64,000 nucleotides of DNA from an uncultured Paracoccaceae bacterium. Lineage in GTDB: Bacteria > Pseudomonadota > Alphaproteobacteria > Rhodobacterales > Rhodobacteraceae. This document shows, piece after piece, positions 19,826 through 28,932 of the stretch. The position numbers and the translations under genes were made by a program. The first letter of the stretch is position 1. Each line of letters begins with the position of its first letter. Below the pieces are notes generated by a model. The model searched no databases and had not been told where the DNA came from. It was given only the letters and a program-made list of their open reading frames with translations. The stretch covers positions 806,001-870,000 of the forward strand of contig CANMDE010000001.1 in the NCBI GenBank assembly GCA_947496535.1, written 5' to 3'.

Positions 19826-21118
19826 ATGACCGACGCCCCGACCTACGGTTTCGATACGCTGCAAATTCATGCGGGCGCCAAGCCTGACCCAGCCACTGGT
19901 GCGCGGCAGGTGCCGATCTATCAGACCACAGCATATGTATTTCGTGATGCAGAACACGCGGCAAAACTGTTTAACCTGCAAGAGGTCGGCTACATCTACT
20001 CCCGCCTGACCAACCCCACAGTCGCGGCCTTGCAAGAGCGGATTGCAACGCTTGAGGGCGGCGTCGGTGGTGTTTGCTGTTCATCCGGTCACGCAGCACA
20101 GCTTATGGCGCTTTTCCCGCTGATGCAGCCTGGGCGCAATATCGTGGTCTCCACGCGCCTTTATGGCGGCACGGTCACGCAGTTTTCGCAGACTATCAAA
20201 CGCTTTGGTTGGTCGGCGAAGTTTGTCGATTTTGACGATATGGATGCGATCAAGGCGGCAATTGATGACGACACCCGCGCTGTATTCTGCGAGGCGATTG
20301 CGAACCCCGGTGGTCATATCACCGATCTGGATGCGGTGTCGGCAGTGTCAGACGCAGCAGGCATTCCGCTGATCGTCGATAACACCAGCGCAACCCCGTA
20401 TCTGTGCCGCCCGATTGAACATGGCGCGACGTTGGTTGTGCATTCGACCACGAAATATCTGACCGGCAACGGCACCGTCACTGGCGGCTGCGTGGTGGAC
20501 AGCGGCAAATTCGACTGGGCCGCGAATGACAAGTTCCCATCGCTCAGCGAACCAGAGCCCGCCTATCACGGCCTCAAATTCGCAGAGACCTTTGGCCCGC
20601 TGGCCTTTACCTTCCACGGCATCGCCATTGGCCTGCGCGATCTGGGCATGACGATGAACCCACAGGCGGCCCACTATACCCTGATGGGGATTGAGACGCT
20701 TTCGCTGCGCATGGAACGCCACGTGGAAAATGCCGTGAAACTTGCCACTTGGCTAGAGAAAGACGCGCGTGTGGACTATGTGACCTACGCGGGTTTGCCG
20801 TCGTCACCCTATAACAAGCTGGTCCCCAAGATATGCCCTAAAGGGGCCGGTGCCCTGTTCACCATTGCGGTGAAAGGGGGTTATGACGCTTGCGTGAAGC
20901 TCGTCGATAATCTGGAGATTTTCAGTCATGTCGCCAATTTGGGTGATGCCCGCAGCCTGATCATCCATTCTGCCAGCACCACGCACCGCCAGCTGACTGC
21001 CGAACAGCAAGAGGCGGCTGGCGCAGGCCCAAATATCGTGCGCCTGTCCATTGGGATCGAGGATGCCGATGATCTCATTGCCGATCTCGATCAGGCGCTG
21101 GCCAAGGCCACAGCTTGA
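19826..21118 (+). CDS. metY: O-acetylhomoserine sulfhydrylase (aminocarboxypropyltransferase)
   Basis: PLP enzyme of the Cys/Met metabolism family that makes homocysteine from O-acetylhomoserine and sulfide. The 430-residue protein shows GFDTLQIHAGAKPDPATGAR, QTTAYVFRDAEHAAKLF, the PLP-lysine motif VVHSTTKYLTGNGTVTGG, and SLGDARSLI-type C-terminal features (HVANLGDARSLIIHSAST). The ATG at 19826 has AAAGGGAG upstream. No SAM riboswitch was recognised in the 91-bp leader, although a short hairpin is present there. A GC-rich hairpin follows the gene. Confidence 0.94.
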   Translation: MTDAPTYGFDTLQIHAGAKPDPATGARQVPIYQTTAYVFRDAEHAAKLFNLQEVGYIYSRLTNPTVAALQERIATLEGGVGGVCCSSGHAAQLMALFPLMQPGRNIVVSTRLYGGTVTQFSQTIKRFGWSAKFVDFDDMDAIKAAIDDDTRAVFCEAIANPGGHITDLDAVSAVSDAAGIPLIVDNTSATPYLCRPIEHGATLVVHSTTKYLTGNGTVTGGCVVDSGKFDWAANDKFPSLSEPEPAYHGLKFAETFGPLAFTFHGIAIGLRDLGMTMNPQAAHYTLMGIETLSLRMERHVENAVKLATWLEKDARVDYVTYAGLPSSPYNKLVPKICPKGAGALFTIAVKGGYDACVKLVDNLEIFSHVANLGDARSLIIHSASTTHRQLTAEQQEAAGAGPNIVRLSIGIEDADDLIADLDQALAKATA

Positions 21119-21128
21119 CCAGCAGGGA

Positions 21129-21155
21129 CCGCCCGCTGGTATATCTAGCGGGCGG
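21129..21155 (+). terminator. GC-rich hairpin after metY
   Basis: Nine-base arms CCGCCCGCT / AGCGGGCGG enclose a 9-base loop starting 10 bp after the metY stop. There is no T-run, so it may stabilise the 3' end rather than terminate by itself. Confidence 0.5.
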
Positions 21156-21264
21156 CCCTACAGCTTGTAGGCGAGTGCTTGGCGTCGGCGAGAAACTGCT
21201 GTAACCTTTTGAATGTTAGGTAAAGCGCGTTTTGCCAATCACCGGTTGATGTTAGACAGAATAT

Positions 21265-24200
21265 ATGACCAGCAACTTCGCTCTCTCGCTGTCGTTTGAA
21301 GGCATCCAGCTTTTGCATCGGGTTCCCAGCGGGTGGCACCTGGTGGGCGAAGCGTCGATTGAAAGCGAACAACTTGGCGAGGAACTGGCCAAGCTGCGCG
21401 CTGCAGCGCTTTTGCTTGAACCCTATGGGATGCGCACCAAACTGGTGCTGCCCCATGACCAGATCAAATATCTGGCGATCGATAGCACTCAGACTGACCT
21501 CGATGATATTCACGCCGCCCTTGAGGGTGAAACGCCTTACACCCTGTCGGATTTGATGATCGACTATGATCGGACCGGCGGGCGCACCCACATCGCCGCT
21601 GTCGCCCGCGAGACCATGCGCGAGGCAGAAGTGTTCGCGTTCGAACACCAGTTCAACCCGATCTCATTCTGCGCCATTCCCGATCCGTTCACGTTCCGGA
21701 GCGAGATTTTCTTTGGTGCAACGACCTATGCCATGGATTTGTTACCGTCTGGTACCAAGGTGACGCGCGAGACCGAAGCGGTCGAAATCATCGGTCGCGC
21801 CACGATTCCCGACGCGGATTTGATTAGCCCGCGCGTGAAAAGTATTGAGCCTAGCGATGGCGTCCGGTTCGAGGATATCAGATACGACGACCATACTCCG
21901 GCACCTGCGCTTGAGCCAGTTTTGGAGCCGGAACCGGCAAGAGAAGAAGCGGTCAAGCCCAAGGATGAGCCAGTCGCAGCACCTGCAAAGACTGAAGACG
22001 ACACATCGGCCCCCAAAGACAGTGACATGCGCCAAGAAGACTTGGCAGATGGTGATAAACAGCCCGCTGCCCCGTCGCCAAAGCCCGAGCCTGAAGCAAA
22101 GCAACCCGCCTTGGTCCCCGGAGATGTCGCGAAAACAGATATTGGTGATGCACAGCCAAAATCCGTTGCGAACAAACCAAAAGAACCCAAATCCGACACC
22201 GCAAAGGCTGACACCTCGTCGAAAGACGCGACAGAAATAAAGGTTGTGCAGCTTAATCAGCCCCCTTCGGCAAAGGCGGAAAAGACCTCCGCCAATGAAC
22301 CTGCAAAACCGGTCGACAAGAAAGACACGCCGACCAGTGCTGCCAAAGCTGATCCTGACCAGGTGCCCGCTGATAAAGCCAAGCTCAAATCCGAAACCGC
22401 GACCGAAACAGAATCTGACGCAGATTCTCCACAGCGCGCAGCGGGTCGCCGCTACCGCACAGCAAGGCGTTCCCGCATCCTGTCGGCGACAGTCGACGAA
22501 TTCGCCAAGCCGCCCCCTGTCGTTCATGAAGTGGTCAAAACAGGACGTGCGCCTGCCGTCGGGTCCGCGCCCGAGGCACAAGCAGACCCAGGCCCGCAGC
22601 CGGATAAGACGCCCAAATCAAACGAAAGGGCAGCCGCCGCAGCGAAACCGGCAGCCAATACAAACAAAAAACTGATCATCGGTGGCGCGATAGCGGCGAG
22701 CATTGCGCTGATCGGCGTGCTGGTCTGGGCCTTCACGCCGACATCAGATGGCGGATCTGATCCTACGGTGATTGATGTCGAACCAGTGGCCGGGGCGACG
22801 CTTCCTCCGCCGAACGAAGAAGCAACCGTCCCAACCCCGGCACCAGCAGAAGCCGATGTCCAAACGGCAGAAACCGAAATCGCCGACGAGCCGCCGCTGA
22901 TCCAATCGGCTGACCTGACCGAGCCTGCAACGCCGGACATTGATCCACTCGTCACGATCCTTCCCGATCCGGACGCGCCAGCGGCCGTTGGCGATGTGGC
23001 CGAACTGCAGACACCTGATGCAGACGCAGCCGATCCTTTGCCAGACGCTGGCATTCAGCAGACGGCAGAGGCGCTGCCGGAAGAAACCCCACCGGCTGCG
23101 GTGGGTGCGCCCGTTCTGCGCGGTCGGGTGCTCAGCCCTGATGAAGCGGCGCAGGTCTATGCTGCGACCGGCGTTTGGCAGCGGGCCCCGCGCGTTGTCG
23201 ATGTACCCGAGACGACATCGCTTGATGGCTTCAACTCGATCGATCCGATTGCGATCCCAGATCGGGCGGTAGAACCAGCCTTGCCCGATTGGTCTGATGC
23301 GGAACCTGATCTCAGCTTTGTTGAACCATCCAATCCGCCGCCACCCGATACAGAATTTGATCTGGACGAAAATGGTTTTGTTCGGGCCACACCCGAAGGT
23401 GCGATGACGCCCGAAGGGGCTCTCGTCATTGCCGGACGCCCTGACATCGAATTTCGCGCCCGTCCGGAACTGGACGCGCAGGCGCAGGAGCTGATGGCCG
23501 CCTTGGCGCCATCCGCTGATGGCATCCCGATTCAGCAACCTACCGAGGACACGTTGCGCCCACGATTGCGTCCGCAGACCGCCGTGGTGGCCGACGCGAA
23601 CGGGGACACATCGCGCGTTGATGCGGATGCGATTGCAGCCGCGTTGGCAGAGGCCGCAGAAGAGCCCGAGGTAACACCCGGAGCGGTCTCGCTGACAGGC
23701 TTGCGCCCTGCGCTGCGACCGACGCCACCCGAGGAAAACGCCGCCGACACACAAGAGCCAGAATATCCAACGACGCCGGATATCACCTCTGTTATTGCAG
23801 CGATTGAGCAGGCAGCACCTCCGTCGCCATATGTCAGTGCAACAGCGCAGGCCGTTACCCTTTCAAAGCGGCCTGACACAAGGCCGCGCAACTTTGACCG
23901 AGTGGTTGCCAGTGCCATCGCCCGTCAGCAACAGGCGGCACAACCTTCAACACAAACGGCATCGACCCAGCAGCCCCAACGGCAGCAAACGGCCTCTGTC
24001 GCGACACAGCGCGTGCCGGCCACCAGCGTCCAGCCGCAAGGCCCCGTGCCCGGTGGTGTGGCCCGTGCCGCGACAATCGAGGGCGCAATCAAGCTGCGGG
24101 ATGTCAACCTCATCGGGGTCTATGGACGCCCGAATGAACGCCGCGCGCTTGTGCGCCTGGCGAATGGCGATTACGTCCGCGTCGCGGTGGGTAGCTCTCT

Positions 24201-24291
24201 GAACGGCGGCCAGGTGACGGCCATTGGAGACAACGCGCTGAATTACGTCAAACGCGGCCGGACGTACTTCCTGGAAGTGCCAAGCGGTTAA
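21265..24291 (+). CDS. Large bitopic protein: PilM/GspL-like head, Pro/Ala-rich linker, PilP/GspC-like tail
   Basis: A 1008-residue protein. Residues 1-160 (FALSLSFEGIQLLHRVPSGW to FEHQFNPISF) look like a cytoplasmic actin-like domain of the PilM/GspL type. Residues ~210-465 are a charged Pro/Ala/Lys/Glu-rich linker. One membrane helix lies at about 469-490 (KLIIGGAIAASIALIGVLVW). Residues ~491-940 are a second Pro/Ala/Asp-rich, presumably periplasmic linker with repeated LRPxLRP motifs. The final ~65 residues (LRDVNLIGVYGRPNERRALV, GGQVTAIGDN, GRTYFLEVPSG) resemble the PilP/GspC homology region. I infer a trans-envelope linker of a type IV pilus- or type II secretion-like machine. I recall homologues in Rhodobacteraceae annotated misleadingly as translation initiation factor 2. 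No pil or gsp genes are adjacent. Confidence 0.7.
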   Translation: MTSNFALSLSFEGIQLLHRVPSGWHLVGEASIESEQLGEELAKLRAAALLLEPYGMRTKLVLPHDQIKYLAIDSTQTDLDDIHAALEGETPYTLSDLMIDYDRTGGRTHIAAVARETMREAEVFAFEHQFNPISFCAIPDPFTFRSEIFFGATTYAMDLLPSGTKVTRETEAVEIIGRATIPDADLISPRVKSIEPSDGVRFEDIRYDDHTPAPALEPVLEPEPAREEAVKPKDEPVAAPAKTEDDTSAPKDSDMRQEDLADGDKQPAAPSPKPEPEAKQPALVPGDVAKTDIGDAQPKSVANKPKEPKSDTAKADTSSKDATEIKVVQLNQPPSAKAEKTSANEPAKPVDKKDTPTSAAKADPDQVPADKAKLKSETATETESDADSPQRAAGRRYRTARRSRILSATVDEFAKPPPVVHEVVKTGRAPAVGSAPEAQADPGPQPDKTPKSNERAAAAAKPAANTNKKLIIGGAIAASIALIGVLVWAFTPTSDGGSDPTVIDVEPVAGATLPPPNEEATVPTPAPAEADVQTAETEIADEPPLIQSADLTEPATPDIDPLVTILPDPDAPAAVGDVAELQTPDADAADPLPDAGIQQTAEALPEETPPAAVGAPVLRGRVLSPDEAAQVYAATGVWQRAPRVVDVPETTSLDGFNSIDPIAIPDRAVEPALPDWSDAEPDLSFVEPSNPPPPDTEFDLDENGFVRATPEGAMTPEGALVIAGRPDIEFRARPELDAQAQELMAALAPSADGIPIQQPTEDTLRPRLRPQTAVVADANGDTSRVDADAIAAALAEAAEEPEVTPGAVSLTGLRPALRPTPPEENAADTQEPEYPTTPDITSVIAAIEQAAPPSPYVSATAQAVTLSKRPDTRPRNFDRVVASAIARQQQAAQPSTQTASTQQPQRQQTASVATQRVPATSVQPQGPVPGGVARAATIEGAIKLRDVNLIGVYGRPNERRALVRLANGDYVRVAVGSSLNGGQVTAIGDNALNYVKRGRTYFLEVPSG

Positions 24292-24339
24292 CCACCTGCA
24301 GCCGTTGCCAAACGGTGCTTTGGTTGCGATAGATAACCT

Positions 24340-26229
24340 ATGGAAGGTTTTCTGTTTCAGGCGACCATTTATCTGGGCGCGGCGGTTATCGCGGTGCCTC
24401 TCGCTTCACGATTAGGGCTGGGATCGGTTCTGGGCTATCTGCTGGCGGGGATCGTGATCGGTCCTGTCTTCGGGCTGGTCGGAACCGAGTCCCAGGATAT
24501 CCAGCATTTTGCCGAATTCGGCGTCGTGGTCATGCTGTTTCTGATCGGGTTGGAGCTTGAACCCCGCGCCTTGTGGGACATGCGTCAACGCCTGATCGGC
24601 TTGGGCGGATTGCAGGTTGTCGTAACAACATTTGTCATAATGAGCGGGGCCTTGTTGTTAGGTCAAAACTTTGCGGTCGCTTTGGCCATTGGTTTGATTT
24701 TTGCGTTATCCTCAACCGCTATCGTTCTGCAAACATTGACAGAAAAAGGGCTGGTTCAAACAAGCGGCGGGCGATCGGTCTTTTCCGTATTGCTGACCCA
24801 AGACATCGCGGTGATCCCGATGTTGGCCCTTCTTCCCTTGCTGGCTGCGCCAGCTGTTATGCGCCTTTTGCCGAACGGATCGGTCGAACGTGTTGTGGAA
24901 GGCCATGGTGATGGCCACGCCACGCTCAGCCTTGTGGAAGGGCTGCCCGGCTGGGGGGTGACCCTTGTCACACTGGGGGCGGTCGTGGCCGTTGTGCTGG
25001 CTGGCACATTCCTGACCCGCCCGGTCTTTCGCTACATTCACCACGCCCGCCTGCGAGAGATGTATACGGCGCTGGCCCTGCTAATGGTCGTGGCGACGGC
25101 TGTACTGATGTCCATGGTGGGCCTCTCGCCCGCGCTTGGAACTTTTTTGGCAGGGGTGGTGTTGGCCAACTCTGAATTCCGCCACGAGCTGGAAAGCGAT
25201 CTGGAGCCGTTCAAGGGCCTGCTCTTGGGTCTGTTCTTTATCACGGTGGGTGCAGGGATCGACTTCAATCTCCTCTTTGCCGAGCCAGTGAACCTTTTCG
25301 CTCTGACGCTTGGGGTGATCGTGGCGAAAGGGCTGATCCTCTACGGTCTCGCGGTGATGTTCAAACTGCGAGGCAAGGAAAGATGGCTTTTCACGCTCAG
25401 TCTTGCCCAAGCGGGGGAGTTCGGGTTTGTCCTGATTTCGTTCTCTGTCCAGCAGGGTGTTCTATCGCCCGGTTTGTCGGGGCGGCTCTTGCTGATTGTC
25501 GCATTGTCGATGCTGATCACACCGCTTTTGTTCATCCTTTACGATGTGGTCAGTCGCCGTATGACGGAAACCGAAGAACTCGACGATGATGAGGTGGATG
25601 AACAGGGCACCGTGATCATCGCCGGGATTGGACGGTTCGGACAGATCGTGAACCGGCTTGTTCAGTCTGCGGGATTTTCCACGGTGGTCATCGACAGCAA
25701 TATGTCCACGGTCCAGATGATGCGCACCTTCGGGTTTCGGGGCTATTTCGGCGATCCGACCCGCCCCGATTTGCTGAACGCCGCCGGACTGGAAAGCGCC
25801 AAGGTGCTTGTGGTGGCCATTGATGACAAAGCATCGGCGGTTACGCTTGTATCCTATGCGCGCAAAACCCGCCCCGACCTGCACATCATCGCGCGCGCCC
25901 GTGACCGGGTGCATGTCTATGAGCTGTTCAACGCAGGTGCAGACGACATCGTGCGCGAGATGTTCGACAGCTCGCTTCGGGCCGGACGCTATGTTCTCGA
26001 AAATCTTGGCCTGACCGAATTCGAAGCGGCAGAAGCCGAAGAGACATTCTACGACCACGACCGCAAGGCGCTGCGTGAACTCGCCGAACTATGGCAACCC
26101 GGCGTCCCGGTCGCCGACATCCCCGGTTACGTCGCCCGTGCGCGCGAGTTGAATAACGACCTGGAAACAGCCTTCGCGATCCGGCAACAGGCAAAAGAGA
26201 ATGAGGCAAAGGACGGGACTGATGGGTGA
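24340..26229 (+). CDS. CPA2-family cation:proton antiporter with TrkA-N domain (KefB/KefC-like)
   Basis: Monovalent cation:H+ antiporter, most likely K+ efflux. The 629-residue protein has a membrane half of about twelve helices (residues 1-390), including VLGYLLAGIVIGPVFGLV, FGVVVMLFLIGLELEPRALW and LSSTAIVLQTLTEKG, signatures of the KefB/KefC transporters. A cytoplasmic regulatory TrkA-N/RCK domain follows (VIIAGIGRFGQIVNRLVQSAG, with the GxGxxG NAD(H)-binding motif). Acidic and helical C-terminus. No KefF/KefG partner gene is present. It begins 48 bp after the pilus-type gene. Confidence 0.92.
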   Translation: MEGFLFQATIYLGAAVIAVPLASRLGLGSVLGYLLAGIVIGPVFGLVGTESQDIQHFAEFGVVVMLFLIGLELEPRALWDMRQRLIGLGGLQVVVTTFVIMSGALLLGQNFAVALAIGLIFALSSTAIVLQTLTEKGLVQTSGGRSVFSVLLTQDIAVIPMLALLPLLAAPAVMRLLPNGSVERVVEGHGDGHATLSLVEGLPGWGVTLVTLGAVVAVVLAGTFLTRPVFRYIHHARLREMYTALALLMVVATAVLMSMVGLSPALGTFLAGVVLANSEFRHELESDLEPFKGLLLGLFFITVGAGIDFNLLFAEPVNLFALTLGVIVAKGLILYGLAVMFKLRGKERWLFTLSLAQAGEFGFVLISFSVQQGVLSPGLSGRLLLIVALSMLITPLLFILYDVVSRRMTETEELDDDEVDEQGTVIIAGIGRFGQIVNRLVQSAGFSTVVIDSNMSTVQMMRTFGFRGYFGDPTRPDLLNAAGLESAKVLVVAIDDKASAVTLVSYARKTRPDLHIIARARDRVHVYELFNAGADDIVREMFDSSLRAGRYVLENLGLTEFEAAEAEETFYDHDRKALRELAELWQPGVPVADIPGYVARARELNNDLETAFAIRQQAKENEAKDGTDG

Positions 26230-26437
26230 GTTGTTATGAAGTCGTCCTGATAACTGTCGGATGTGTTTACGCCAGAAACGGTTGAATTGTGCCACATTAT
26301 ACGAAGTGGCGGATGACGGCTTTGAGCCCATTGTGTTGATTGTTGTGATCGGAACGTCCGGCATACAATTGCCCAAAGCGCTCCAAAATACTAATGGAAG
26401 TAATGAGGAATGTAAGATCAGTTTGCACCGCAGGATC

Positions 26438-26713
26438 ATGATGACACATACAGACATAAAAATTAACGCTTTAGTTGAGAGACTCTCTGAAGAGAGCGAA
26501 GCCGTGGATCAAGAAGATGTTTGCAAATTTCTGTCCATGGTGATTGAACAAAAACGCGGCGGCTGCTGGAACATTCAAGAGCTATTCTTTAAAAGACAAA
26601 TTAACGTAAAATATGTTGATATCATTGATGATGTTGGCGCAATTGATAGTTTTCAGTTTACTAACGACGAGTTGCTCAAGGTCTTGGTGCGGCTGAAGCA
26701 CCATTCGAAATGA
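26438..26713 (+). CDS. Hypothetical 91-residue protein in an A+T-richer patch
   Basis: A small acidic/helical protein with no family I recognise. It begins MMTHTDIKINALVERLSEES, includes a Cys-Trp (GGCWNIQELFFKRQ) and ends LKVLVRLKHHSK. The chosen ATG at 26438 (or the next codon at 26441) follows an AGGA. An in-frame extension to 26261 exists but its codon use is poor. Base composition here is visibly more A+T-rich than in the flanking antiporter, which hints at acquired DNA or a relic. No membrane segment or signal peptide. Confidence 0.45.
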   Translation: MMTHTDIKINALVERLSEESEAVDQEDVCKFLSMVIEQKRGGCWNIQELFFKRQINVKYVDIIDDVGAIDSFQFTNDELLKVLVRLKHHSK

Positions 26714-27150
26714 CGTCATAAATTTGAGACTGTAGCAACACTCAACAGAGATCTTGCTTGATACCAAGCCTACTTTTTTTCCCGGCAAGCAGGTGCGCCG
26801 ATACATGCCCTCCGGATGCGACCAATGCACACCGACAAAGGGTGTATCAGTATTTTTCGAAACTATTGAGGTTGACGATTGAACGTCCGAAATGTCCCAC
26901 AAACAAGACCTAAACCCATTGCCGCGACCCGTTTGCCTGAACCGTCGCCGAACTTCCCAATCCGTTAACGACGCTTAATCTTTCTCACCGTACGGTGTGT
27001 TAAACCACCCGCAGCCAGAAAAGTTGCCATACGCTTTGCCGACGTCTGGCCGACGCATCGCCGATAGCACTTTTTCAACAAAATATGGTATTAACCATGC
27101 TTTTGAAGATGCGGACACCGCCACCGCACGGTGGGGGCAACGCAACACCC
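26714..27150. other. 437-bp gap with no convincing gene
   Basis: A+T-richer stretch between the hypothetical gene and the convergent glycosyltransferase-like gene. One possible small ORF with a TTG start runs 26754-26882 (42 codons, with a CxxC motif PSGCDQCTP), but it has no clear ribosome-binding site. Otherwise I see no RNA gene, terminator or repeat. Confidence 0.5.
26754..26882 (+). CDS. Possible 42-residue CxxC mini-protein (weak)
   Basis: An open frame from TTG at 26754 reads LDTKPTFFPGKQVRRYMPSG, then CDQC, and ends FFETIEVDD. The fairly natural amino-acid composition and the Cys-x2-Cys pair make it worth recording. Start support is poor (only AGAG upstream), and it could be the 3' remnant of a decayed gene. 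Confidence 0.2.
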   Translation: MLDTKPTFFPGKQVRRYMPSGCDQCTPTKGVSVFFETIEVDD

Positions 27151-28140
27151 TCAACGCATCCAGAAACCGGCCTTTTTGATCCGGTGACGTAGCTGCTGTT
27201 CCCGGGTAGGCAGGTTGTCGCGATCAAAGAGTGGCCGCACCTTGTGACCGCGCCCTTGATAGATGATCCGCTTGAATGGCTCGTGCAGCTTCAACCATTT
27301 CTTGATCTTGTTAGGGGCCGTCACCTGCTCTAGCAGCGCGACCTCTTGGTCGCTGGCGCGGGCGTAAAACAGCGGCATGGCCCGGTAATGGTGGGTCAGA
27401 TCACCATCGAGCCCGCCCAATTCCGGCCCCGGTCGCCCGCCGCCGAAAGAGTGGATCACCAGCGGCAACACGACCTGATCCAACCACGGATCGAGCGGCT
27501 GGATTTCCATCGGCGCAGGCGGGTCATTCCGTACTGACACGGCATATTCCGCGAACCGCTGCCCAAAGGCGGCGGGGTCCGCGCCGTAAAACCAACCGGC
27601 GTTGAAATAGAGATACCGTTCCCAATATTCGTCCGGCTGCGACAGATCGAGTGAGCTTTCAAAGTCCAAGCCAAACCGGTCATAAAGCGACCGCCAGATC
27701 GCGGTATAGCCTGGCCAATAAAGTTCTTCGACAGGCCATGTTCCTTCGCGCCGCATTGACGCAGAAGGGCGGTCAAAGTCGAAAGGCACATCGGCCAATT
27801 CGCCCATTACGAAGGTATCAGTGTCAAAGAAAACAAAGGGTTCGCCAGCGGGCAGGGTGGTGAGACCCTCAATCTTGTTGCCGTGCGGATAGGACTGGCC
27901 AAAGTGCTTTGATGTGAATGGAACGACCTCTGCGCCCATGTCCAATAGCACATCGCGGATATCGGATGACATGCGCGGGTCGCCGGACCAGCGTGGCCCC
28001 GGCTGCGGCTCCGCCACGATGACGCGGCCAGCGAAGGCAGGGGAATTGGCGCGGAGCGAAGCGAGAAACAACACCGCTTCATACTGTATCCGGCCCGCAT
28101 GACCGACGATCATGATGTTAAAGGACTGGGATACCTTCAC
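27151..28140 (-). CDS. Glycosyltransferase-like (GT-A fold, DxD) protein
   Basis: A 329-residue soluble protein. The N-terminus reads KVSQSFNIMIVGHAGRIQYE, and a DxD-type motif appears in EPFVFFDTDTFVMGEL, as in nucleotide-sugar-dependent GT-A enzymes. Aromatic-rich YLYFNAGWFYGADPAAFG and the C-terminal LTHHYRAMPLFYARA also fit a glycosyltransferase. A GTG start at 28140 is proposed: AGGAAAGG lies 8 bases upstream and similarity ends there. The open frame continues upstream as far as 28854, but that part is only antisense to the regulator gene. The acceptor is unknown and no polysaccharide locus is adjacent. Confidence 0.65.
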   Translation of the reverse strand: MKVSQSFNIMIVGHAGRIQYEAVLFLASLRANSPAFAGRVIVAEPQPGPRWSGDPRMSSDIRDVLLDMGAEVVPFTSKHFGQSYPHGNKIEGLTTLPAGEPFVFFDTDTFVMGELADVPFDFDRPSASMRREGTWPVEELYWPGYTAIWRSLYDRFGLDFESSLDLSQPDEYWERYLYFNAGWFYGADPAAFGQRFAEYAVSVRNDPPAPMEIQPLDPWLDQVVLPLVIHSFGGGRPGPELGGLDGDLTHHYRAMPLFYARASDQEVALLEQVTAPNKIKKWLKLHEPFKRIIYQGRGHKVRPLFDRDNLPTREQQLRHRIKKAGFWMR

Positions 28141-28294
28141 TTTCCGTGCCTTTCCTTGCCCTTTCGCTCTAAAGCGCGGCGCCGTTGGGTGCAACCGTGC
28201 GATGGGGAAAGGTTTTTGTGATCGGGGTGGTGTAAGGTGCAAATGCCAACGCCAGATTAAAAAACACTTGCTTTGTTGGATCGGTATATCATAT

Positions 28295-28314
28295 ATTTCT
28301 GTCATGACAGAAAT
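28295..28314. promoter_or_regulatory. 20-bp perfect palindrome over the regulator start codon
   Basis: ATTTCTGTCATGACAGAAAT is a perfect 20-bp palindrome whose centre contains the ATG of the GbsR/MarR gene. A TTGCTT/TATATT promoter-like pair (28268-28273 and 28292-28297) overlaps it. The same architecture, ATTTCTG-N6-CAGAAAT, recurs at 28886-28905. This is most simply an autoregulatory operator of the MarR-fold protein. Confidence 0.7.
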
Positions 28315-28864
28315 TATAGAACGCAAGCAGAGCGAGGCCGTCGACCAATTCATTCTGTATTGGGGTGATATGGGCGGCCAATGGGGTGTGAACCGGTCGG
28401 TCGCGCAAATCCATGCGCTTTTGTTCCTCAGTACCCGGCCCATGAACGCCGAGGATATCTCCGACAGCTTGGGCATCGCCAGGTCAAACGTCTCCAACTC
28501 GCTTAAGGAACTGGTGAGTTGGAAACTTATCCGACGAGTCCCGATTGCAGGCGACAGGCGGGAGCACTTTGAGGCTGAAATCGATCCCTGGGAAATGGCC
28601 ATGCGCATCGCGCAAGGTCGGAAAGAGCGGGAAATCGATCCGGCTCTTGCTGCCCTGAATGAATGCGTCGCCAAGGCGGAAACCGACAAGGGCGTGAACC
28701 CAGCCGTGCTGGAAAGGATGCGCGATATGCAAGAGTTCCTGACGACCACAACGCGCTGGTATGACCAGATGCTGGTTGTGCCAAAGTCACAACTCAATCG
28801 GTTGATCAGCATGGGTGACAAGGTTCTCAAAGTGCTGAACTTCACGGGGCGCAAGTCAAAGTAA
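28304..28864 (+). CDS. GbsR/MarR-family transcriptional regulator
   Basis: A 186-residue winged-helix DNA-binding protein. It begins MTEIIERKQSEAVDQFILYW and has the helix-turn-helix region MNAEDISDSLGIARSNVSNS followed by LKELVSWKLIRRVPIAGDRR (recognition helix and wing). The C-terminal half is helical and likely forms the dimer. The start at 28304 is chosen because homology begins there; the ATG lies inside a perfect 20-bp palindrome, and a similar dyad precedes the next gene, so I infer self-repression and control of the DUF4166-TIGR01777 pair. The effector is unknown. Confidence 0.88.
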   Translation: MTEIIERKQSEAVDQFILYWGDMGGQWGVNRSVAQIHALLFLSTRPMNAEDISDSLGIARSNVSNSLKELVSWKLIRRVPIAGDRREHFEAEIDPWEMAMRIAQGRKEREIDPALAALNECVAKAETDKGVNPAVLERMRDMQEFLTTTTRWYDQMLVVPKSQLNRLISMGDKVLKVLNFTGRKSK

Positions 28865-28885
28865 GTCGCTTTTATTTATCCAATG

Positions 28886-28905
28886 ATTTCTGTTTATGCA
28901 GAAAT
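28886..28905. promoter_or_regulatory. Second ATTTCTG-N6-CAGAAAT dyad, upstream of the DUF4166 gene
   Basis: ATTTCTGTTTATGCAGAAAT has the same 7-bp arms and 6-bp spacer as the palindrome at 28295-28314, and lies 27 bp before the DUF4166 start. Two copies only 590 bp apart flanking the regulator gene argue for a shared operator. Confidence 0.7.
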
Positions 28906-28932
28906 AACGAATAAAACGAAAATAACAGAACA

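Noticed and set aside
22744..23754. 336-codon antisense frame in the pilus-type fusion gene
   Set aside because: Low-complexity Arg/Gly-rich shadow of the Pro/Ala-rich linker.
26582..26902. 106-codon minus-strand frame in the A+T-richer patch
   Set aside because: No ribosome-binding site or recognisable features; overlaps the plus-strand candidate.
28141..28854. N-terminal half of a 567-codon minus-strand frame above the glycosyltransferase-like gene
   Set aside because: It is antisense to the GbsR/MarR gene and shows no family resemblance. The real N-terminus is best placed at 28140.
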